64,000 nucleotides of DNA from Bog-473 sp963704355. Lineage in GTDB: Bacteria > Actinomycetota > Acidimicrobiia > Acidimicrobiales > RAAP-2. A model generated the notes under the pieces. The model was given only the letters and a program-made list of their open reading frames with translations. It made no database searches and was not told the DNA's origin. Made by a program: the position numbers and the translations under genes. The stretch spans positions 1,736,001-1,800,000 of the forward strand of contig OY969891.1 in NCBI GenBank assembly GCA_963704355.1. Direction: 5' to 3'. Position 1 is the stretch's first letter. The number at the start of each line of letters is the position of its first letter. Positions 38,217-46,515 of this stretch are shown one piece after another.

Positions 38217-38222
38217 TAGACT
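38217..38222 (+). promoter_or_regulatory. -10 element for moaC
   Basis: TAGACT lies 8 bp before GTG 38231 with no ribosome site, as for other leaderless genes here. Confidence 0.45.
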
Positions 38223-38230
38223 GCTGCTTC

Positions 38231-38722
38231 GTGTCCGACCGCATGCTGGCCAATCTCGACCCGCTGGGCGGCGCCCGCATGGTCGACGTCACGCCCCGTG
38301 AGCCCACGCACCGCCGGGCCCTGGCCCGCTGCCGGGTCTCGATGCTGCCCGAGACGACGACCAAGGTGGCCAACAACGCCATCACCAAGGGAGATGTGCT
38401 GGCGGCGGCACGGATCGCCGGAATCCAGGCCGCCAAGCGGACCGCCGAATTGATCCCCATGTGCCACCCCGTCCTGGTCGGCTCCATCGGAGTGAACTTC
38501 TCCATCGGGGACGACTACGTCGAGGTGGAGGCGCAGGTCGAGACCGTCGATCGGACCGGAGTCGAGATGGAGGCGATGACCGCCTGTGCCGTCGCCGCCC
38601 TCACCGTCTACGACATGTGTAAGTCGGCGGACCGGACGATGACGGTCGAGCATCTCGCACTCTGGGAGAAGTCGGGTGGGCGTTCGGGTCCGTGGCGGCG
38701 GGCCGAACTCAACCACCTCTAA
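38231..38722 (+). CDS. moaC: cyclic pyranopterin monophosphate synthase MoaC
   Basis: MoaC completes the first step of molybdenum-cofactor synthesis after MoaA. The 163-residue protein has 'AAKRTAELIPMCHPV' (67-81), 'DRTGVEMEAMTA' (107-118) and 'LTVYDMCKS' (124-132), the conserved active-site segments. No other moa gene is nearby. A tandem array begins 18 bases past its stop. Confidence 0.95.
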   Translation: MSDRMLANLDPLGGARMVDVTPREPTHRRALARCRVSMLPETTTKVANNAITKGDVLAAARIAGIQAAKRTAELIPMCHPVLVGSIGVNFSIGDDYVEVEAQVETVDRTGVEMEAMTACAVAALTVYDMCKSADRTMTVEHLALWEKSGGRSGPWRRAELNHL

Positions 38723-38740
38723 CCGCTCACCGCTCACCTC

Positions 38741-38808
38741 ACCGAACCGGACCACCCTGGTGACCGAACCGGACCAACCTTGGTAACCGAACCGGACCAC
38801 TCCTAGTT
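38741..38808. repeat. 23-bp tandem array between moaC and the HNH gene
   Basis: Three adjacent copies (38741, 38763, 38786; 22-23 bp) share ACCGAACCGGACCA and end in GGTG, GGTA or AGTT. The copies carry TGA, TAA or TAG at their joints. The array lies between two convergent genes. Confidence 0.93.
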
Positions 38809-38819
38809 CGGCGGCACCC

Positions 38820-40208
38820 CTACGTCGTCCTCTTCGGAGCGACCGACTTCCCCCCGCCCCCCGGCCCCGTCACCCGGGTCCACAACGCCGAGGGGCGCGA
38901 GGTCATGAGCCGCCGGCTCGGGCCGACGAAGGTGAGCTCCTCGTTGGCGTCGCCTCGGACACTCCACTCGCGCGAGTGCATGCGCCGGTGGTGGTGCTCA
39001 CAGAGCAGGACCAAATTGTCGAGGTCGGTGCGGCCGTCGGGTTTCCACGGGACCATGTGGTGGGGGTGGGTGAAGATGGCGTTGGCGCATCCTGGGAAGC
39101 GACAGTGCCGGTCTCGGCGCCAGAGCTCTCGGCGCTGGGCCCCCGTCGGATCTCGGCGGGCCCGCCCCTCGTACATGGTGCGCCCGACGTCGTCGTCGAG
39201 GGCGACGACCACCACGGCGTCACAGGCCAGGCGCCGCACGGTGTCGGGCCCGATCCAGCCGTGGTGCTCGAGCTCGCCGGCCAAGGCGCAGTCCGGCTCG
39301 GCCAAGGTGGCCAAGGCGACGTGCGCCACGACCAGGTAGGGGCTCGGGGCCTCGGGCTCGACGGCCGCTCGGGCTGAGGCGTCTGGCCCCCGGGGCGCCC
39401 GAGACGACGAGGGGCGCCGGGCCGAAGGACCCTTGAGCTCGCCGCCCGAGCGCACCACGGCGACGAGGGCGTCGGCGAGGCGCTGGTCCCAGCGCACCTG
39501 GTCGCCGTCGTCATCGCCCACAGAGAGGTCCTTGGCCCGCGCCTCGAGCCCGGCGCGCACCTCGGCGTAGGTGTCGGCCTCGAGCTGGGCGCTGAGCGTC
39601 CGCAGCGCGTCGTTAAAACGCAGGCCCCGGCGCTCGTGCTCCAACGCGGCATCGGCGGGGCTGGGCGGCCCGGCCGCCGAGCGGGCCATCTCGGCCAGCT
39701 CGCGCACCGAGGACCGGCGCGCCTCGGCGCAGAGCTCCGCTTCGTTGTCGGGACGGGCGGTGTCGACGACGGTGCGCACCTTGTCGAAGCTGAGCTCGCC
39801 TGCGACCAGCGCCCCGGCCAGATGGGGCAGGCGACCCAGGCGCTCGCCCACGTGCGCCAAGGCCCGCGCCGTCGGCGCCGAGACCCCGCAGCGCTCGCCC
39901 AGCCACGCTTGGAGCGACGTCGCCCCCTCGGCGCGCCAGCCCTGGCGCCGGTCGAACTCGGCGCAGAGCACGACGAGTCGCCCCGCCCACGCCGCCATCT
40001 GGCGCCCCGCCTCGGCCGCGCCCTCGCGCACCTCGTCGTCGGAGAGCCGGGCGAGCGCCGCCGCGCCCAGCGACCCCGACCCCGACGCGCAATCGGCTCC
40101 GTCGAGCCGCCCCGCCCCGCCCGAGCCGGACCCGCCGTCCCGGGGCTTGGTCGCAGAAGGCGTCATGTAAAGGGAACGGTCGCCCACCCCAAAGAGAACG
40201 TCGTACAC
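38820..40208 (-). CDS. DUF222 domain and HNH endonuclease protein (13E12-like)
   Basis: This 462-residue protein has the actinobacterial DUF222 region (about 45-330) and a C-terminal HNH nuclease motif: 'CRFPGC', 'THPHHMVPWKPDGRTDLDNL' and 'CEHHHRRMH' (about 369-412). This architecture is that of the 13E12 repeat family of mycobacteria, usually present in several copies and thought to be mobile or phage-related. An in-frame ATG at 40166 may be the real start. The target is unknown. Confidence 0.88.
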   Translation of the reverse strand: MYDVLFGVGDRSLYMTPSATKPRDGGSGSGGAGRLDGADCASGSGSLGAAALARLSDDEVREGAAEAGRQMAAWAGRLVVLCAEFDRRQGWRAEGATSLQAWLGERCGVSAPTARALAHVGERLGRLPHLAGALVAGELSFDKVRTVVDTARPDNEAELCAEARRSSVRELAEMARSAAGPPSPADAALEHERRGLRFNDALRTLSAQLEADTYAEVRAGLEARAKDLSVGDDDGDQVRWDQRLADALVAVVRSGGELKGPSARRPSSSRAPRGPDASARAAVEPEAPSPYLVVAHVALATLAEPDCALAGELEHHGWIGPDTVRRLACDAVVVVALDDDVGRTMYEGRARRDPTGAQRRELWRRDRHCRFPGCANAIFTHPHHMVPWKPDGRTDLDNLVLLCEHHHRRMHSREWSVRGDANEELTFVGPSRRLMTSRPSALWTRVTGPGGGGKSVAPKRTT

Positions 40209-40411
40209 ATTTTCCGACCAAAAGACTCAGGTCCAAGAGGGTTGGTCTACATTCGGGCACTGGTGCTGACCACCTCCACGTCGATCTCCACCTCCACCTC
40301 GACCTCCACCTCGACCTCCACCTCCACCTCGACCTCCACCCCCACCCCCACGTCCACCCCCACCCCCAAGTCCACATTCCCAACCGTCATCACGACCGTG
40401 ACACGACCACG
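40209..40411. repeat. intergenic region with CTCCAC-rich simple repeat
   Basis: Between two genes, 40268-40378 is a low-complexity run of CTCCAC/CTCGAC/CCCCAC hexamers, strongly strand-asymmetric (pyrimidine-rich top strand). I see no gene or clear promoter in it. Confidence 0.85.
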
Positions 40412-41770
40412 GTGACCTCCACCCCGTTGACGGAAGCGGCGCAGCCGGACGTCGGAAAGGGGATTGTCGGCGCGGTCACCTCCGAGGTCGGCCGGATCGG
40501 CGGCCGTAACGTCGTCATCACCAGGGCGCTCGGCTCCATGCGAAGCGGCGCCATCACCCACGCCGACGGCGTGCGGCTGGCCGAGGCCGCCGACCAGGCC
40601 ACCGAGCTCGGGATCCCGTTCGTATTCTTCGTCGCATCGAGCGGGGCCGATGTGCACGACGGCGTCGCCGCACTGCACGGGTGGGGCAAGGCAGCAGCGG
40701 CCTTGTCAAGATGCAGTGGGCAGGTCCCGGTGATCGCAGCCGCCACGGGACCGGTTGTCTCGGGACCCGCACTCCTCCTCGGGCTCGCGGACCTGGTGGT
40801 GATGAGCTCCGAAGCGCTCGCCTTCGTCTCGGGTCCGAACATGGTGGCCGAGTTCACCGGCATCGAAGTCGATCTGAGCCAGCTCGGCGGCACCGCGATG
40901 CACGCCACGGCGAGCGGCCTGTGCGCGGTCGACTCCGACGATGTCGACGGTGCGGTGGCCGAGTTGCTCGAGTACCTCCCGTCGAACACCGACGAGATCC
41001 CGCCGGCCGTCACCATCGCCGACTCGGTCCTCCGGCCGACGCCCGAGCTCCGCGACGTCGTCCCGGACCGTAAGGCCGCGACCTACGACGTCAGGGACGT
41101 CATCCGGTCGGTCTGCGACGACGGAGAGTTCCGTGAGCTCTGGCCCCGGTGGGCCGGACAGATGGTCACCGCCTTCGCGCGGCTCGGCGGCATGCCCGTC
41201 GGCGTCGTCGCCAACCAACCTCGGAACCTGGCCGGCACGCTCGATATCGCAGCATCCCAAAAAGCCGCCCGTTTCGTCCGTCTCTGCGACGCCTTCAATC
41301 TCCCCATCGTGACCCTGGTGGACACGCCCGGCTTCCTGCCCGGCAAGGATCTCGAGTGGCGCGGGATGATCCGTCACGGGGCCGAGCTCGCCTTCGCCTA
41401 CGCCCAGGCCACGGTGCCCCGCATCTGTCTGATCCTCAGAAAGGCCTTCGGCGGCGCGTACATCGTCATGGACTCGCGTGGAATGGGGAACGACGTCTGC
41501 CTGGCCTGGCCCGAGGCCGAGGTGGCCGTCATGGGGGCGTCGGGCGCCGTCCAGATCCTGTACCGGGGCCTCGAACCAGGCGCTCGGGCTGACCGTGAGC
41601 TCGAATACGAGGAGGCCTACCTCAACCCGTGGGCGGCCTCGGAGCGGGGACTGGTAGACCAGGTGATCGACCCGGCGGACAGCCGAATTATCATGTGCGC
41701 CATCCTCCAGCAGCTCTGCACCAAACGGGAGTTCGTCGTCGGCCGGAAGCATGATGCCGGTCCGCAATAG
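40412..41770 (+). CDS. acyl-CoA carboxyltransferase beta-like protein
   Basis: This 452-residue protein belongs to the carboxyl transferase family (PccB/AccD type). The C-terminal half carries 'GMPVGVVANQPRNLAGTLDI', 'LPIVTLVDTPGFLPGKDLEW' and 'KAFGGAYIVMDSRGMGND'. It is shorter than typical subunits (about 510-550) because the N-terminal part is reduced. No biotin carboxylase or biotin carrier gene is near, so it must pair with a subunit encoded elsewhere or have another role. Confidence 0.82.
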   Translation: MTSTPLTEAAQPDVGKGIVGAVTSEVGRIGGRNVVITRALGSMRSGAITHADGVRLAEAADQATELGIPFVFFVASSGADVHDGVAALHGWGKAAAALSRCSGQVPVIAAATGPVVSGPALLLGLADLVVMSSEALAFVSGPNMVAEFTGIEVDLSQLGGTAMHATASGLCAVDSDDVDGAVAELLEYLPSNTDEIPPAVTIADSVLRPTPELRDVVPDRKAATYDVRDVIRSVCDDGEFRELWPRWAGQMVTAFARLGGMPVGVVANQPRNLAGTLDIAASQKAARFVRLCDAFNLPIVTLVDTPGFLPGKDLEWRGMIRHGAELAFAYAQATVPRICLILRKAFGGAYIVMDSRGMGNDVCLAWPEAEVAVMGASGAVQILYRGLEPGARADRELEYEEAYLNPWAASERGLVDQVIDPADSRIIMCAILQQLCTKREFVVGRKHDAGPQ

Positions 41771-41855
41771 GGATTCTGCAGGGAGTATGCAAATTGTCAT
41801 CAATTCGTAACGGTCTTGAGGTGCTTTCGACGCCGCACTCGGGAAAGGATCGGTC

Positions 41856-42185
41856 ATGATCAGCGATGTGGTGCCCCCCACCGACGATTCGTCGCTTTTC
41901 ATCCTCGAGTCGTGCCACAGCACGTGGATCTTCGACACCGATCGGCTGCGTTTCCGCCGGGTGCTGAAGGGCCTGGCGCTCGATGCGCATGCCGCCACCA
42001 CAGCCTGGCGACCCTATTACGGGCTCGAGATCGACCCCATCTCGGAGTCGTTCGTCGTGATGCTCAACCCCGAGGGCACCCGCCTGCTCCGTTCGTGGCG
42101 CCACGTGGAGCACTGCCCGCAGTGCGGTGGGAACCAGACCGCCGAGCTCTCGCTCGACGAGCTGCGTAGCGCCTCCCTGGCCTGA
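41856..42185 (+). CDS. hypothetical protein with CxxC
   Basis: This 109-residue protein has a conserved-looking 'LESCHSTWIFDTDRLRFRRV' near the N-terminus and a CPQCGG motif (C87, C90) near the end. A single CxxC could bind metal only as a dimer or with C20/H21. I do not recognise the family. A good ribosome site (AAAGGA) precedes the ATG, so it is probably real. Confidence 0.7.
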   Translation: MISDVVPPTDDSSLFILESCHSTWIFDTDRLRFRRVLKGLALDAHAATTAWRPYYGLEIDPISESFVVMLNPEGTRLLRSWRHVEHCPQCGGNQTAELSLDELRSASLA

Positions 42186-42196
42186 GCTTCCAGGCC

Positions 42197-42249
42197 GCTG
42201 CTCAGCACTCGCTTCTGAGCACTGCTCCTCAGCACCCGCTGCTCAACGC
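42197..42249. repeat. degenerate tandem array of CTGCTCAGCAC-like units
   Basis: About four imperfect copies of 12-15 bp (GCTGCTCAGCACTC and variants) start 12 bases after the stop at 42183-42185. Confidence 0.6.
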
Positions 42250-42303
42250 TTTCGCCCGCCCTTGGGCAGCCGGCCGACCGGATCAGCTACCAGCCTGGCC
42301 GGC

Positions 42304-42348
42304 GGCCGGACCTGATTCGGCCGGACCTGATTCGGCCGGACCTGATCT
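42304..42348. repeat. 15-bp tandem array at a gene end
   Basis: Three copies of GGCCGGACCTGATTC (last one with CT) end on the stop codon of the leftward gene at 42348, again an array at a 3' end. Confidence 0.9.
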
Positions 42349-42794
42349 CAGAATTGGAAGACGTGCGCGGCTGAGAGCAGCAACACCGTCAATGTCGCGC
42401 CGAGCGCGAGCCCGATGGCGACGATCAACACGCGCGACACCGCGGCCTGCGGCGTGCTTGTGCGCAGACCGTGGGCGTCCGCCCGCTCCCTGATCGACGT
42501 CTCGGTCAGCTCCGCGTCGTCGCTCGAGAGCACGAAACGGTGCCGCCGGCGCCCGCCGCGTTCGACCACGAGGATGACCACGCCGTCCCGGCCGTCGGGG
42601 AGGACCGACCGTTCCACGGGCGACATCTCATCGAGCTCGACCCACGGGCGGTCCCAGACGGTCTCACCGTCCGACTTCTCGAGCTCGACCCCGTCGACGT
42701 CGAACGTCAGCGCGAGATTCGGGACGGCGACCTCGCCCTCCGCGCCCTCGGTCAGCAGGTAGACGTCAGGCACCGTCCACGCGTCCTCCTGCAT
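42348..42794 (-). CDS. hypothetical protein with C-terminal membrane anchor
   Basis: This 148-residue protein has a beta-rich soluble domain ('VAVPNLALTFDVDGVELEKS', then 'VILVVERGGRRRHRFVLSSDD'), like a PH-type or similar fold, and one hydrophobic C-terminal helix (about 124-142). No family is recognised. It starts 14 bases past the erm-like stop and is probably co-transcribed. The reading frame is open far upstream, but that part overlaps the methylase and is a shadow. Confidence 0.65.
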   Translation of the reverse strand: MQEDAWTVPDVYLLTEGAEGEVAVPNLALTFDVDGVELEKSDGETVWDRPWVELDEMSPVERSVLPDGRDGVVILVVERGGRRRHRFVLSSDDAELTETSIRERADAHGLRTSTPQAAVSRVLIVAIGLALGATLTVLLLSAAHVFQF

Positions 42795-42808
42795 ATGGGC
42801 AGCAAACG

Positions 42809-43453
42809 CTACTTCCATTCGCGTTGCACGAAAGAAGCGTACGCGGTGGCCATGCGTTCCGGGAGCAGGGGCGGGATCCGCCTGGCCACCCGGAGCACGG
42901 CGGCGTCGACAGCGGGCACGGGGCGGAAGGCCGAAGGCGGGATCGGGCGTCCCATCTCGAAGGACCACCACGGCGCCCAGGTCGTCGACAGCAGCGTGGT
43001 CGGCGGCGTCGCCGACCGCTTGCGCGCGACCTCCCGCTGGACGATCAGGTCGGCGCGCAGCAGCCCGCTGGAGGGGTCGTCGAGCAGGTGGCGCAGGATC
43101 GAGGTCGTCGCGCCGAAGGGTAGCGACCCGAAGGCCCGGAACGGCCGGCGTGGCATCTGGTAGTCCAGCGCATCGCGACACACGACGCGGACGCACTCGC
43201 CGAGCCCGCGGCGGGCGACCTCGCGGCGCAGCCACTGCGCCCAGCGCGGGTCTTTCTCGAGCGCGACGACCTGGACGCCGTGGCGAGCCAGTGCGAACGT
43301 GCACGCGCCGCGGCCGGCGCCGATCTCGACGACGAGGTCGCCGGGGACGAACGCCGCGCCCGCGACCAGCCGGTCGGCCAGGTCAGGCCGGAGGAAGTTC
43401 TGACCGAGACTTCGTCGCCGCTCGTCTCGTGGTGTCCGCCTGTCTGCGGACAC
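42809..43453 (-). CDS. Erm-like 23S rRNA adenine N6-methyltransferase
   Basis: This 214-residue protein has 'RRSLGQNFL' (13-21), the SAM motif 'VEIGAGRGACTF' (42-53), 'DAL' at 94-96, and the Erm-type C-terminal features 'TTWAPWWSF' and 'AFRPVPAVDAAVL' (175-187). Erm enzymes methylate A2058 of 23S rRNA and give macrolide-lincosamide resistance; KsgA is the related housekeeping enzyme. Motif IV is SLPF (110-113) instead of the usual N-[IL]-P-[FY], and the protein ends early, without most of the C-terminal domain. The activity is therefore uncertain. Confidence 0.78.
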   Translation of the reverse strand: MSADRRTPRDERRRSLGQNFLRPDLADRLVAGAAFVPGDLVVEIGAGRGACTFALARHGVQVVALEKDPRWAQWLRREVARRGLGECVRVVCRDALDYQMPRRPFRAFGSLPFGATTSILRHLLDDPSSGLLRADLIVQREVARKRSATPPTTLLSTTWAPWWSFEMGRPIPPSAFRPVPAVDAAVLRVARRIPPLLPERMATAYASFVQREWK

Positions 43454-43517
43454 GGACCATCACCGTGACACCCATGGTCCACCATTGTGCACCGTCCACC
43501 GCCAGGTGCGCCATGGT

Positions 43518-44426
43518 TTATCCGGCCGCGGGCGGGGGTCCGGGCCAGCCGTGCCGCCGTTCGCGCCGGTCGGCCCGTTCGATCTCACGCTCGACGTCCG
43601 ACCACATGAGCGGCTCGGCGTCCTCGCCGGCGGTGTCGGCGGTCTGCGCCCGGGTCATGATCACGTAGGCCACCGTCCACAAGACGGCGATCGTGCTGAG
43701 CTTGGCGAGGAACCCCGACAGCTGCTGGTCCAGCAGCGACGACATGCCGACCACGGTGCCCGTGTGGGTGAAGGGCGGGTACAGCGGGTGCCGGGCGAAG
43801 ATCCAGACGATCGAGAGGAAGCTCGGCACGATCGACTGCACAATCAGGTAGGCGCCGCGTCCCATGGCGGAGAGCGGCGGCGCTCCCGGGAGCTCGGTGA
43901 GCACGGGCGCCCAGAGCACGAAGCCCGAGGCCAGCACGATGAGCTCAATCAGCACACGGGCGGCCTCGGAGCGGGCCGCCAGCGACACGGCACCGGTGGT
44001 CAGGGTGGCGACGGCGATCACTGTCACGATCGCGACGGCCGGGACGGGCCGGACGACGACGCGCAGCACGGCGTCGACCGGCGCAGGCCGGGTCAGCCGG
44101 GCGATGATCGGCCGTGGCGTGCCGAGCACCAGGAGGGGTGGGACGGCCAGGGTGAGCAACAGGCGCTGGAGGACCAGCGCCATGAGCAGCCAGTGCGCGG
44201 CCAGGTCGCCGAGCGGCCACGTCACGGCGAGGACGAGGACGACGAGGCCGCAGAGAAAGAGGACTCTCTGGCGCGTGGTCGCCGCCCAGCCCGGGCGCCG
44301 CGTCGCCCACAGGTAGGCGCCCACCGCGGCGGCGAACGCGAGCAGCCAGACGAGGTGGAGATGCCAGTCGAAGGGATGGCCGGCGGCGGAGCCGGCGTGG
44401 CCGGCGGCGGCGGCGACGGCGATCAT
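43518..44426 (-). CDS. cytochrome c oxidase assembly factor CtaG-like membrane protein
   Basis: This 302-residue protein matches the caa3_CtaG family: about seven helices, with 'HPFDWHLHLVWLLAF' at the start, 'VLQRLLLTLAVPPLLVLGTP' in the middle, and 'HTGTVVGMSSLLDQQLSGFL' late. Relatives help insert copper into caa3-type oxidase. No oxidase gene lies in the window. It diverges from pafBC, with 29 bases between the starts. Confidence 0.88.
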   Translation of the reverse strand: MIAVAAAAGHAGSAAGHPFDWHLHLVWLLAFAAAVGAYLWATRRPGWAATTRQRVLFLCGLVVLVLAVTWPLGDLAAHWLLMALVLQRLLLTLAVPPLLVLGTPRPIIARLTRPAPVDAVLRVVVRPVPAVAIVTVIAVATLTTGAVSLAARSEAARVLIELIVLASGFVLWAPVLTELPGAPPLSAMGRGAYLIVQSIVPSFLSIVWIFARHPLYPPFTHTGTVVGMSSLLDQQLSGFLAKLSTIAVLWTVAYVIMTRAQTADTAGEDAEPLMWSDVEREIERADRRERRHGWPGPPPAAG

Positions 44427-44442
44427 GCCGTGGCCGCCGCCG

Positions 44443-44448
44443 TAGGCT
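44443..44448 (+). promoter_or_regulatory. -10 element for pafBC
   Basis: TAGGCT lies 7 bp before ATG 44456, inside the 29-base divergent spacer. Confidence 0.45.
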
Positions 44449-44455
44449 TTGCCCG

Positions 44456-46471
44456 ATGGACGCCCCCACCAAGCTCGATCGGCTCGAGCGCGTCACCGAC
44501 CTGGTCCTGGTCCTGCTCGAGACGCCCCAACCGCTCACCCTCGATGCGATCGCGCACCAGGTGCCGGGGTATCCAGCCGAGCGCGCCGCCCGCCGCCAAG
44601 CGTTCGAGCGGGACAAGCGCCTGCTCCGGGACGAGGGCATCCCGGTCCTGACCCAGCGCGTCGCAGGCAACGATCAGTACGGGTATCGCATCGACCGCGA
44701 CTCGTTCTACTTGCCCGACCTGGACCTCGAGCCCGATGAGCAAGTCGCCCTCCATCTCGCCGTCGCCGGCGTGCACCTCGGCGATCCTAGTGGCCGCGAT
44801 GCACTGCTCAAGTTGGGCGCGGCCGGCATCGGCGACGTCCGTCCCATCGCCTCCATCGTCCCCACGCCCGCGCTGATCGAGCTCTTCGAAGCGGTGCGCA
44901 CGCGCGCCACGGCGACGTTCGCCTACCGCAACGGGCCGTCGCGTCGCATCGCGCCGCTCGGCCTGTGGTTCCGTTTCGGCCACTGGTACCTCGTCGCGTG
45001 GGACCTCGATCGCACGGCGATGCGCACGTTCCGGGTCGACCGCATCGACGGCGACGTGACGCGTGGCGAGCCCGGCGGCGCCGAGATGCCCGAGGACGTC
45101 GTCGTCGACGTCGAGGCGGCGCTGCCCGACGAGCCGTGGGATACCGAAGGTGCTGACCGGATAGAGATGCGCGTCCGCGTCGATGCGCTCGAGGCCCGCC
45201 GCGTGGCCGACGAGGTCGGGCGGGACAAGGTCGTGGCCCGCCTCGACGACGGTTCCATCGAGCTCGTCCTCGGTGTGTCCTCCTTCACCTCCATCCGCTC
45301 GTGGGTGCTCGGCCTCTTCGACCACGCCACCTTGCTGGAGCCGCCGGCGTTCCGCGACGAGCTGGTGGCGTGGTTGAACGCGCTGACGTTGTCGGATGCG
45401 GATGACGGCGTGGCGGGGGACGGCACGAGAGGGCGTGACGCGCGGGCGGAAGTGGTGGTGCCCGCCGCGTCGGATGAGGGCAGCACCGGCGCGGCGGGCG
45501 GACCCAGATCTGCGCCCGGAGCAGAGACGAGCCGGCGGCTGCGACGGTTGCTCGCCGTGGTGGGGTGGCTGGCGCAGGTCGGTGAGGCGCCCATCGCCGA
45601 GGTGTCGCGGCGGTTCGGGATGAGCGAGCAGGAGCTCGTGGCCGAGTTGGAGTTGGCGGCGTGCTGCGGGACGCCGCCGTACACGCCGGACACGCTCATG
45701 GAGATCGAGGTGTCGGAGCATTCGGTGCGGGCGTTCCTGCCGTCGGAGTACGGGCGGCCGCGGCCGTTGACGCCGGCGGAGGGGTTCGCCGTCGCGGCGT
45801 CGGCGCGCCTCTTGTTGGCGGTGCCGGGGTCGGACGACGACGCGCTGCGCCGGGCGCTGGCCAAGCTCGATGCCGCGCTGGGTTCGCGGGCGGAGGCGGC
45901 CGCGGTGGGGCTCGACGTCGACGCCCCGTCGAACCTGGCGGCGGTGCGCGAGGCGGCGGACGCGGAGCGGGCGATCGAGATCGACTACCTGTCCGGGTCG
46001 CGCGACGAGCTGACGACGCGGGTCGTGGAGCCGGTGCAGGTGATCACGATCGACGGGCACTGGTATCTCGATGCGTACTGTCACCGGGCGGGCGACATGC
46101 GGCGGTTCCGGGTCGACCGTATCGGGGCCGTGCGAGATGTGGAGCGCCCGCCGGCTCCGGCGGCGGGGCGGCCGCGCCCGATGGAGGAGATGTTCGTGCC
46201 GGGGCCGGGCGCCGTCGAGGTGCACCTGCGGATCGGGCCGGGCGCGCAATGGGTGCCCGAGTCGGTGCCGGTACGCGGCGTTCGGCGTGACGGAGAGGGA
46301 GTGGTCACCGACGTGGTGCTCGACGTCTCGGGGATGGCCTGGTTCGAACGCCTGCTGCTGCAGCTGGGGCCCGACGCCCGGGTCATCAGCCCGCCGTCGC
46401 TGACCGGTTTGGCGTCCGACGCGGCACGGAGGGTCTTGGCCCGCTACCAAGTAGGGACCCGTTCGCAATAG
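44456..46471 (+). CDS. fused PafB-PafC-like WYL-domain regulator
   Basis: This 671-residue protein is two WYL regulators in tandem. Each half has an N-terminal helix-turn-helix, a WYL domain ('FGHWYLVAWDLDRTAMRTF' and 'DGHWYLDAYCHRAGDMRRF') and a WCX-like C-terminal domain, joined by an Ala/Gly-rich linker (about 320-362). PafBC activates the LexA-independent DNA-damage response of actinobacteria, with the WYL domain sensing nucleic acid. In mycobacteria the two parts are separate genes; fused forms occur in other actinobacteria. The stop codon lies inside a tandem array. Confidence 0.87.
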   Translation: MDAPTKLDRLERVTDLVLVLLETPQPLTLDAIAHQVPGYPAERAARRQAFERDKRLLRDEGIPVLTQRVAGNDQYGYRIDRDSFYLPDLDLEPDEQVALHLAVAGVHLGDPSGRDALLKLGAAGIGDVRPIASIVPTPALIELFEAVRTRATATFAYRNGPSRRIAPLGLWFRFGHWYLVAWDLDRTAMRTFRVDRIDGDVTRGEPGGAEMPEDVVVDVEAALPDEPWDTEGADRIEMRVRVDALEARRVADEVGRDKVVARLDDGSIELVLGVSSFTSIRSWVLGLFDHATLLEPPAFRDELVAWLNALTLSDADDGVAGDGTRGRDARAEVVVPAASDEGSTGAAGGPRSAPGAETSRRLRRLLAVVGWLAQVGEAPIAEVSRRFGMSEQELVAELELAACCGTPPYTPDTLMEIEVSEHSVRAFLPSEYGRPRPLTPAEGFAVAASARLLLAVPGSDDDALRRALAKLDAALGSRAEAAAVGLDVDAPSNLAAVREAADAERAIEIDYLSGSRDELTTRVVEPVQVITIDGHWYLDAYCHRAGDMRRFRVDRIGAVRDVERPPAPAAGRPRPMEEMFVPGPGAVEVHLRIGPGAQWVPESVPVRGVRRDGEGVVTDVVLDVSGMAWFERLLLQLGPDARVISPPSLTGLASDAARRVLARYQVGTRSQ

Positions 46472-46509
46472 GGACCGCAACCAAGTAGGGACCGCTGCCA
46501 ATAGGGTCG
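46447..46509. repeat. tandem array spanning the pafBC stop
   Basis: Four imperfect units of 12-19 bp (CCAAGTAGGGACCG and CAATAGGGACCG types) begin at 46447, 46466, 46481 and 46498. The pafBC stop codon is part of the second unit and each unit carries a TAG. The last unit also supplies the TAGGGT -10 hexamer (46502-46507) of the next gene. Confidence 0.85.
46502..46507 (+). promoter_or_regulatory. -10 element for the F420-type oxidoreductase
   Basis: TAGGGT lies 8 bp before ATG 46516 and arose within the last copy of a tandem array, so a promoter may have come from repeat expansion. Confidence 0.45.
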
Positions 46510-46515
46510 TGGGGC

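Noticed and set aside
42795..43304. Extension of the small anchored protein into a 318-residue protein
   Set aside because: The upstream part runs through the Erm-like gene in another frame and is Arg/Pro-rich shadow; ATG 42794 lies just after the methylase stop.
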